Position numbers and translations under genes: made by a program. Of a stretch of 64,000 bases of DNA, positions 55,921-64,000 are shown piece by piece. Within the stretch, counting starts at the first letter, position 1; each line of letters starts with the position of its first letter. Origin of the DNA: Symbiodinium natans (lineage: Eukaryota > Sar > Dinophyceae > Suessiales > Symbiodiniaceae); the NCBI GenBank assembly GCA_905221605.1, contig CAJNDS010001791.1:598501-662500 (forward strand), written 5' to 3'. The notes beneath the pieces were generated by a model, which saw only the letters and a program-made list of their open reading frames with translations, had not been told where the DNA came from and searched no databases.

Positions 55921-58900
55921 ACTTGCTCTCGCCATGTAGTTTTCTTTATTTGTGTTGTATTATTATTATACATACTACAATCTAGTGATTGTATGCTGCA
56001 TGTTTATACTACACACACATGTATATCTACCTTGTTGTATGCCATCCGTATTCTCTCTCTCGATATATATATATATATATATATATACAAGCAAATCTTG
56101 TTGTAAGTCCCGAAACCTGAAACACCAAAACAGCCTTCGTTGTGTAGTACCACTGTCCTTCACCTCGGCAGGACAACGCATTGGACCAAGTGTTTCACCC
56201 ATCTCCGGAACTTCAAGAAGTTTCTTGAGTCACAGAAGCTTCACGGGCAGTCATACGGATTTTCCGTCCCCTACCAATGGGCTGTCCCAGGGCGACGAAG
56301 GATCTGCGTTGCAGGAGAGAAAAAAGAGGGCGAATACGATACTAAACTAGATCATCTCGAATACAGCAAACCATACAAGCCTATAGTTTGCTTGACCATA
56401 TGCTATATATTGTAGACAAAGCTACCATGCCTTGTACTAGATGATACATGCTCTTCAAAAGGCGGACGCAGCCAAGCGCGGCTGGATGGAGTGCTGCTAC
56501 GCGTATCTTCTAGTATAGTGTTTAGGGTTTTAGGGCTTATAGCGTTTCTGAAACTAAGTACCCGGCAGTCGTTACGAGGCCTGGATGCAACAGGGTGGGT
56601 TTAGGGTTTAGCGTTTCGGGTTTAGGGGGCCTGTTGCAAAAGGGTATCACATCTACATTGTGGCACGACTTACCGCTTGGAAAGCATGATTGTTGCAGCA
56701 CGCATATGAGCAATTGTATCCAGCCATCATATCACGCAGTAATGACTGTTGGCCTCACCAATGCTGTCAATTTTGTTGCACTGCTGTCATAAATGCCCTA
56801 GACCTTAAGCTCGTTAACCCTATACAGGCTGAACCAGGGCTTACGGGGGGGGAGTCGAGGGGTCCTCCCTTCAGGCGCTGCCGCATCCTAAGGCTCACAT
56901 CCTACAGTATCATGGCATCCTATTCAAAGCTCACGCTGCATGTCCCGCTCTTGTACTGCGCTCGAAGTCGGTTTTGGTCTTCAACGCATGGACTCTCTGC
57001 CCCAAGTTCCTAATCAAGGCTGGCATGACAGTGCATGAGCGCAGCATGGACTTAGAGCTGCCAAAGCCTCCGCCCTGGGCTTGGCTATGCGGCCATGATG
57101 GGAAGATCAGGCCAGATCCCGGCAAGCTTGTGGGAGGCTCTTGCTTCTGAAGGTCTCGGAAGTACAGGAAGTACGAGAGGTGTTGCATTGTTGCAAGGTA
57201 TGAAGTTGTCTTGCTTGGAGTTTCATGGCGCTACTTGAGGTTTCTGATACACTGCCGCTGCTCTGGTAGCAGCGCTCGCTTCCTGAGCATCTCCTGTAAC
57301 CTATATCCTATAGACCCTAGACCCCACCGTTCCCTACCAGGCTTCTGCAGGCCTTTGCTTGCAAGAGAGGCTGCGCCGAGTGCAAGACAAGTGCCGCGTG
57401 GTGGATTCTTCCCTGCAGATTGTGACACCGCACGCCGTTGGTTCTTCAGTATCAGGTCACAGCTGCTTCCCGTTTCACACGTGGCAAGACGACATGTTCT
57501 TTGCCGCTTAATCTGCACTCCTCCGTTCTAGCTGTGAAGGCGTGCTGTGCAGGCATCCCGATTGGTATTGAGCACTCTTAATCTTGGAGGATCCTGGCAA
57601 AACATGGTGCGATGATAGACTTCAAAGGTGTAAGGCATATAGCTCTTATCATACGGTAGGAGACCAGAATGCCAGAAGAGAAAGTGCGCCCTGGAGAAGA
57701 TCTCGGGACAAAGTCGGTCGCTGGCATCCTTCACGCCGCGAGAAATCCTCCGGGAGAAAATCCTTCTCGATGCGAGGTCAGCTTTTCTGAGCGCTCTGTA
57801 CCAGAGCAAGGGACTTGCGAGGAGCTGTCGTTGAAAAGCTGAAGGTTTGCGAGGGACGTGTTGCTGCAGCTGTGCTGGCATGGGCACATAGGGCTTTTCC
57901 TTGTCCCTTGACAAGTTGCCATGGCAAGCATGATCTCACCGCACAAAGTTTCCAAAGCCCGACCTTGGCCTTAGCCGTGCAAATTGAAGGCCGGATCGGT
58001 TCAAAGATGAATTCAGATGGGTCGTTCGGTTGACAATATGAGGGTCTGTTCGCGTGGCCTCGGCAGAGCCAAGATGTTCTCGAGTGTAGGAGATTGAACG
58101 CTTTTACTATTGGGATGTCAAGAATGAGTCGCAGGCGTCTTTTTTGGCTTTGGCGTGGTCAATTGTGCACCCAGACCTGAATGATTATCAACTAGGTAAG
58201 CTCATCTCATTCCTCACAGACTCTGTTCACGATAAATGGGTGCACGAATCAAGAGAAAATCAAAGCAACAGAGCAATGAGCACAAAGTGATCGCAAGAAA
58301 GATCACATGTGCAAGTGCGTTTCCTCTCACATCCTGCGCGAGAGGAACTTTAGGAAAACCACGCAAAGGAAGGAACTATCTCCCTCCGCCTGTTCAAGGG
58401 ATCCTGGAAATCAAAGAAGTAGATGGGCCGATGGGCTTTGAATTGGCACTTGCTTTTGATGCAAAACAAGGGACCCCGATTTTTTCACTGGAGGAACCGA
58501 GAAACAAAGGATCCGACATCGACGGCAAAATTGCTTTTGCTTTCTGTCTCGAGAAGTCGAGGGGGTGACTCAAAAGGCTCCCAGCTCCAATTTTTACTCC
58601 CGTTTTGAAGAATTCAAAGTTTGAGTTCTTGGCCTCTTGGACTCAATGCCCCCCATGCTGATGTTGCTTGTCTAGTCTTGTCTGTATAAGTTCGCATGGC
58701 CACTCTGCCCTGGCGATCCGAAATGGGCGCCGGGCCAGGAGAACGGAACCCACCTTAAATTCGTATGACCCTTTCCTCACTTCGCATGGTCAGGGCCGGA
58801 ACCTAGTGTTATGTGGTTGAGGGCTTAACAGGATTAGGGGTTTAATCGTTGCAGTGGAGGCTTGTGGGTTTGTAGGTAGTTTGTAGGGCGGCATGTAAGG

Positions 58901-59018
58901 TGTCGGGCCCTTATAAGACTTCACCGGGGCAATTCAGACCCAACGTCGGCTGCGCGGCTTTACGGGTCGAGAGAGGCAAACGAAACCGATCAGACGATCA
59001 CCACGGCGCCAGCACTCC
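55921..59018. other. End of copy B and spacer before the ankyrin gene
   Basis: 56,090-58,240 is the counterpart of 19,780-22,315 and contains the same two candidate exons (about 56,180-56,305 and 57,045-57,120). From 58,240 the sequence is unique. An open stretch 58,236-58,568 lacks the usual GC3 bias and any motif, so I do not call it a gene. The last 100 bases before the ATG show no recognisable promoter; dinoflagellates lack standard TATA boxes. Confidence 0.45.
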
Positions 59019-61000
59019 ATGCTGCGTGTTTGGTCAGCTTCGGGACAAGAGCTTGCCACTTTGGCCCTGACAACGGAGGACTTGAGCGTGACGGACGTGA
59101 AGCACCACTTGCGCGCACTGCATGGCTGTCCAGTATGCCTTCAAGAGCTCCTGCGGGCTGACAGCTTGTTGGAGAATAGTGCTCTTCTGGATGGGCCCGC
59201 TGACCTGCAGCTGGTGGTCTTGTCCGTCCTCCGACCTGACCAGATGCTTGAGGCTGCAAACGAGCTTGTGGAGTATGCTGCCGAGACAGGCCATGTTGAA
59301 GTTGCCATGGCTCTGCTGGGAGCCGGTGCCGACAAGAACATGCAAAGCGACGTTCTGGAGTCTGGCCTGACTGCTCTCATGCGGGCATCTTCCAACGGCC
59401 ACACTGAGATTGTACGCTTGCTGCTGGAAGCCGATGCCGACAAGGACCTGAGGCTCGCAGACCTCCAGGCGCAGAGGGACACGGCGGCTGCCAGGTTTCC
59501 AGTTTTCCGGAATCTCGGTCCGCCTGCCATGACCGCTCTGACTCTGGCATCTCAAGGGGGCCACGTGGAGATTGTACGCTTGCTGCTGGAAGCCGGCGCC
59601 GACAAGAACTTGCAAGACGGGAATGGCAGGACAGCTCTCATTCTCGCATCTGAATGGGACCACGTTGAGATTGTATGCTTGCTGTTGGAAGCCGGTGCCG
59701 ACGTGAACTTGCAGAACGGGAATGGCTGGACAGCTCTCATGAAAGCATCTTTTGGGGGCCATCTTGAGATTTTACGCTTGCTGCTGGACGCTGGTGCCGA
59801 TAAGAACTTGCGGGACGGCGAGACTGGCATGACAGCTCTCATGCATGCATTTTGTTTTTTTCGGGTTGTACCCTTTCACGCTGAGATTGTACGCTTGCTG
59901 CTGGAAGCCGGTGCCGAAATGAACTTGCAAGACCGGAATGGCACGACAGCTCTCATGGATGCATCTTCTGGGGGCCGCGTTGATACTGCACGCTTGCTGC
60001 TGGAAGCCGGTGCCGACAAGAACTTGCAAGACGGGAATGGGTGGACAGCTCTAACGAAAGCAGCTTTTGAGGGCCATCTTGAGATTGTACGCTTGCTGCT
60101 GGAGTCCGGTGCTAACCCGGACTTGAAGCTCGTAGACGCTGGGTTGTTGAAATTGAAATCTCGAAAGAACTTTCTAGGGAGTCCGGTGCTGAGCATGCTA
60201 TTTCACTGGGGTGGAATTTCCTCTGTAATGCTCGCATCTTGTGCGGGCCACGTTGAGATTGTAAGCTTGCTGCTGGAAACTGGTGCCGACAAGAACTTGC
60301 AGGACAGGGACGCCAGGACAGCTCTTATTCTCGCATCTGAATGGGGCCACTTTGAGATTGTTCGCTTGCTGCTGGAAGCCGGCGCGGACAAGAACTTGCA
60401 GGACAGGACTGGCTACACAGCTCTCATGAAAGCATCTTTTGGGGGCCATGTTGACATTGTGCGCTTGCTGCTGGACGCTGGCGCCGATAAGAACTTGCGG
60501 GACAAGACTGGCATGACAGCTCACATGCTTGCGTCTTCCCGGGCCTACGTTGAGATTGTGCGCTTGCTGGTGGAATCCAGCCAGACCGACATGACCGCTC
60601 TCATGCATGCATCTTTCCGTCCCAGCATGCTTGTTGGACAGGTCTACACTGGCAAGGCCCGGTGCACCTACAAGTCCGCGGGCGACATGACGGCCGCAGT
60701 TTACAGGACCTCCACGACATCCATGCCGGTGAATTTGGACCACTCGAAGGGACACTTCGCCAACAGCAGAGCTTTGCCGTCTTCTTGTCGTTGTCCAACG
60801 AGACCTCTAGATTCGGAAGGTGTACCCCTAATAAAACCCCAAAACCCGAAACCCCAACCCCCTAATTAAAGTGAGAAGAACTCTGAACTGGAGAAAGGAA
60901 AGTGGTTCGCCCCGGGCGAGGCGCTACCACCTGGATTCGTGGTCACCTCCCATCCGGCGGGCCACACGGTGCCTCAGGAAGCTTTGGGGCGGTGTCAGGG
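59019..61000 (+). CDS. Ubiquitin-like plus ankyrin-repeat protein gene
   Basis: The frame starts at ATG 59,019 and is open to 60,869. Residues 1 to about 72 (MLRVWSASGQELATLAL ... LQLVVLSV) look like a ubiquitin-like beta-grasp domain. From about residue 75 to 510 there are about 12 ankyrin repeats of the form TALxxAS..GHVEIVRLLLEAGADKNLQD, with longer inserts after repeats 2, 6 and 8. Ankyrin repeats bind other proteins. After GDMTAAVYR (about 60,697) the coding signal moves to another frame (DLHDIHAGEFGP, LSLSNETSRFG), as if one base had been lost, and then runs to a GT donor at 60,820. A second exon from 60,872 (EKGKWFAPGEALPPGF) follows a 52-bp intron. The end near 61,000 is unclear. This architecture is frequent in Symbiodiniaceae. 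Confidence 0.85.
60820..60871 (+). other. Probable 52-bp telomere-like intron
   Basis: GTGTACCCC ... ATTAAAG. The body is ACCCC/AAACCC-type sequence, like degenerate CCCTAAA repeats. Removing it joins GGA AG to T GAG AAG in phase. It contains the stop that ends the ankyrin frame. Confidence 0.5.
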
Positions 61001-63154
61001 GCTCCAGGGATCTTTGCGCGCACATATCTAAAGTGTTGCACCGTGTTGAGCAACTTGAACAGCCTGGACTGTGGCCTTGGTGCACTGCTTGGATGTGGTC
61101 AAGTGTTGCACTGCAGCTTGGCTAATCTGCGGCGCCCGTGGCAAAAGAACCCCTGAACCCTCAGGCCCTAGGCGATTCGGTTGAAGCAGCCGCCCGCAGC
61201 TCGTGGTCTGGGGCGCGGCTCTTGCCTCGGCACGGGCACGCTCGTTCGAAATCGCGCTCACGCCAAATCCGCGCCGGTTCGTTGCAAGTTCTTGCCCCAA
61301 ACCAAATCCTAAACCCGAAACCCTCTTTTTAAGCCTAAATGCCTCGAGCGATGCTCATGCCAAAGACCCATGCACGATTTAGCACCTGAATCGAAAAGCT
61401 CAATGCTGCGACAACGCAGCAGGCGCGTGCTACTCCCGCTCAGGCTCCTTGGACGGGCGCGTGCGTCCATTGCACTATGGGGATTTGCGCTTTGTACGCC
61501 GGCACAGGGATCACGCCACGCCAGGCATTCTCTTGTTTCCGAGCCAGTTGCGCGTGTTGCCTCCAAACCTCAAAAGGCCTCCATAGAAGGCAAAAATAAC
61601 CCTCTGATCAGCTTTCTTTGAAGACCAAGCCGACATTCCAGGAGCACCACATCATGACAGACAAGGCCCGTGAGATCTTCGTGACAAACAGCGCCAAGGC
61701 TGGTGCCCCTGCGCCCCCGAGGCAGTCGAGCCCAAAATGGGGCTTCGGGCAAGCCTACAGGGGTTTAGGAGGGGGATGCAGGAGGGCGTTCATGGCTGCA
61801 AGGCAATTAAAAAGATGATTTGGGTTGTTTTTTTTTGCGAGCAGTGCGGAGGAAGAGCAACCCGGGCAGGAGGAGATCCAGCTGCTGCTAAGAAATTCAA
61901 GGCAGGTTGAGGGTTCCCCTTGTAAAGGATGTTAACTGTCAAGAAGCCTAAACTTCGGATTGTAGGGGACCTCCAAACCCAAAGCCTGGTCTGGAGCGTG
62001 TCACGTGCTTGACATCGGATCATGTAGAGAGCTCCCACCGTCGCTTCGTAGTCATCTGTCCCACAAACCTCTGAATTCGCACGCCCACACGAAAAGGAAA
62101 GAAAGAGCAACGGTCGGCAAGTTCCCGCGGCATCGTGTAGAAAAACGACCAGTTTGTCAGGCGTTGAAACAAGATGCAGATCTTCAACATCTCTTCCAAT
62201 CTCTGCCCGCTGCATTCTCGATTCTTGCTGCTGACGCTTGCTAAGCTTCCTGTCTTCGGGGTCGGTGTACTCCCTAGTCATCGGACAGGCGACCATGAAG
62301 GCCCACAAGACCCCAGACTCTCGGTCAGCGTCCCTGTGTAGGCAAGTGCCGTACATTGCGGTACATTTTCGGCCATCCTCCAGCAGGCCATGACTTGTTG
62401 CTTTCTCAGGCCAACGTGAGCGAGGTAGGGTAGCGAATCCAGCTTCTCACACGAGTTGCTGTCTGATTCTCACTTCGCTGATGATGGCATCCTTGCGTCT
62501 TAGGGTCATCTATGTGACATTCCAACATAATTTGCAGAAGTTGCTTTGTGTGTTGGTTCATCAATTAATTGTCATTTTTCTCTTGTTGGCTTGCTGGTGC
62601 GCCGCGGAGCCGCACTCTTTTGGAGGGCCAAAGGCCGCAGCCTCTCTAGCTGCCAGGTCGAGAGTCAACCTGCTCTCCTGCGGACTCATTGCGACTTACA
62701 GTGTTTGAAAGAATCATCATTCGACCATGCGCCGGCTTCATTTGCCCATCAACTTTGTTTAGGTTTCAAGGAATCACGAAAGTTACCGGAGCGAGCCTTG
62801 AGTTTAGGTCGCAACCTCCTGATGGCGTCGCAAATTTTATTGTACCAACACCTAAAACGTTTCTTGTATTCCTTCGGTCAAAGGACACGGATATGAATGC
62901 AAATGAGGTAGTTCTACAAAATGCACGGTGAAGAGCACCCTGAAAATACTTTGTTTGAACAAAGAGGCGTTTAGTGGTTCACAGGTCCATATTCTTCTAA
63001 ATTCGAAAGCGGCCTTTTCATTCACTTTTGTCTCATGGCTGGTACATTCTAATTAACTTTATTTGTAGTGCATCCACATGCTCGTTTGCTCATGCTTAAT
63101 TGGTTCTTGTTTTGGGGAGTCCTGTCACGAGCCTTGCTGTGATGTGAAGCGAAG
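61001..63154. other. Spacer with unassigned open stretches
   Basis: No gene is firmly supported. A minus-strand frame at 61,790-62,356 (188 codons, starts MYGTCLHRDADRESGVLW) has protein-like composition in its first 130 codons but no recognised domain. A + stretch at 62,689-62,931 (RFQGITKVTGASLEF, TKVT...FIVPTPKTFLVFL) precedes the last gene and might be an upstream exon. Telomere-like words occur near 61,295-61,330. Confidence 0.4.
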
Positions 63155-64000
63155 ATGCTCTTGCCTCTTGCTAGCATCTCACGTCGATCAGCGCGTCCCA
63201 AAACACAGACGGATCACCCGCATCAGCCCAAAGTGCTGTCTTGCGAAACATGCCTGTCTGTAGAAACAGAAAACTTCGCCAAAAAAGCCAAAGACGGTCG
63301 GTTGCCGTGGTTTCCCGACTCCTCCAAGATCGCTGACATCGTGACGAAGCTACGAAATGCTGCCCCGCAGATCACGTACGTGCTATCCGTCTTGGGAACT
63401 GAGTGGGGAGAAGACTTAGCTGCGCGCGAAATCTTGTTCCGCGAAAAGTTGTACGACACGGCTTTCCTTGACCAGCTCTGGCCTTGCGAGACCTGCAAGC
63501 ATGCCGAGCAGCTTCCTGAGGTGCAGCAGGAGATTCAACTTTGCGGACATGTCCGCAGCTTGCGGAACTTCATTGAGGGAAGGCTGAATTCCAATGAGCA
63601 GACAATACCAAAAGTCAAGGACTTCTTGGACAAGCTGAAGGTCGGATTGCTTGACGAGAAGATCGCGGCTGCCATATCCCCCGAGCAAGACCAAAACGTA
63701 GACTGGAGCGAGGTCGAGTTTGTCAAGGTGGAACTGGGCAGCATCCTCAACCAGACAAGGCAGTGTTGCACCTGCCCAACGGGCTTCGTAAGCTTCTTAA
63801 GTACTGTACATCAACAGTGTCCAGCTGAGCTGTCCCAAATGCCGAAAATATTAAGGGTATCATGGATGCCTGTAAAAGTATGGGCAGAGAAACCCCAGAG
63901 TGGGGCCTCACCATGGTCCAGCAACCCGTGGGCAACAAACAACTCGAGGGTGTGACAGCTTCAGTCTCTGCAGGCAGTACGCCATATCTCATCAAGCAGC
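63155..64000 (+). CDS. Unrecognised protein gene, 5' part (cut by window edge)
   Basis: A good coding stretch from about 63,155 to about 63,787: mixed, globular composition, GC-leaning third positions, and Cys pairs (CETC twice, CCTC). Readable segments include LPWFPDSSKIADIVTKL, LFREKLYDTAFLDQLWPCET and IPKVKDFLDKLKVGLLDEK. A GTAAGC donor-like site follows GGCTTC at 63,788. Coding resumes in another frame at about 63,827 (ENIKGIMDACKSMGRE, WGLTMVQQPVGN, GSTPYLIKQ) and runs off the window. The gap of about 40 bp is either a tiny intron with an unusual donor or a frameshift. The ATG at 63,155 is only the first in frame; the true start may be upstream. No family recognised. Confidence 0.6.

Larger units (their letters stand above)
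34660..58240 (+). repeat. Segmental duplication, copy B
   Basis: This is the direct-oriented partner of 1-22,315. Compared with copy A it has extra DNA at about 35,657-36,025, 38,152-38,684, 39,788-40,262, 44,753-45,078, 45,507-46,055 and 50,719-51,774. It lacks the roughly 1.7-kb satellite island of copy A (9,402-11,130) and the long (CA)n tract (21,757-21,896). The left boundary lies in telomere-like degenerate repeats just right of the copia element. The right boundary lies about 0.8 kb before the ankyrin gene. Confidence 0.93.

Noticed and set aside
55425-55973. RERERE-type minus ORF
   Set aside because: Translation of the (CT)n microsatellite.
58236-58568. 110-codon + ORF before the ankyrin gene
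   Set aside because: No GC3 bias, no motif and no splice context; it starts in the last bases of the duplicated block. Left as spacer.
59034-60755. Long minus-strand open frames (242, 185 and about 100 codons) opposite the ankyrin gene
   Set aside because: They are periodic antisense shadows of the repeats (HESC, QQQAYN) caused by the biased codons of the + gene.
1-64000. Dinoflagellate spliced-leader relics (retro-integrated cDNA marker)
   Set aside because: I looked for the leader core ending TTTTGGCTCAAG before gene starts and saw none; the intron-rich genes also argue against recent retroposition.

Overview
The window looks like nuclear DNA of a dinoflagellate (Symbiodiniaceae, another member of Suessiales, or Prorocentrum-like). 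Four things point there. Coding sequence is broken into many short GC-rich exons in long, repeat-rich, non-conserved DNA. Introns very often begin with GC or GA instead of GT, and the base after the acceptor AG is usually G. Short telomere-like CCCTAAA/TTTAGGG fragments are scattered through introns. Finally, there is a ubiquitin-like plus ankyrin protein and a copia retroelement of kinds common in these algae. I saw no rRNA, tRNA, CRISPR or bacterial operon structure.

Layout. The dominant structure is a large direct segmental duplication: copy A at about 1-22,315 (cut by the left window edge) and copy B at about 34,660-58,240. Each copy carries, in order and all on the + strand, two kelch-blade cassettes, an Ala/Pro-rich exon, a receptor-like-type protein kinase gene (A 7,596-13,684; B 43,724-49,130) and, about 100 bp after its stop codon, an RBR-like zinc-finger (probable E3 ubiquitin ligase) gene (A 13,794-19,088; B 49,230-55,616). 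Reading frame and splice sites of nearly all exons are kept in both copies, while the introns differ by insertions of 0.2-1.7 kb. I rebuilt the exon chains by hand from splice sites, phase and protein-family motifs; most exons are far too short to show up as long ORFs.

Between the copies (22.3-34.7 kb) lie GC3-rich coding fragments, a minus-strand kinase-like fragment, four more kelch cassettes (three in a 953-bp tandem array) and a young, internally deleted copia LTR element (31,874-34,256) with 312/311-bp LTRs, a CTGCC target duplication, a half-tRNA-Met-type primer site and a polypurine tract. After copy B come a long ankyrin-repeat gene with an N-terminal ubiquitin-like domain (59,019 to about 61,000) and the 5' part of an unrecognised gene at the right edge (63,155-64,000).

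The most unusual signal is the kelch cassette family. Eight copies share a nearly invariant framework, but the codons at two loop positions differ in every copy, and the loop beside the intron varies in length almost entirely by whole codons. Kelch (binding), kinase and E3-ligase modules sit together and were duplicated together. A signalling or recognition cassette is a reasonable hypothesis, but it is inference.
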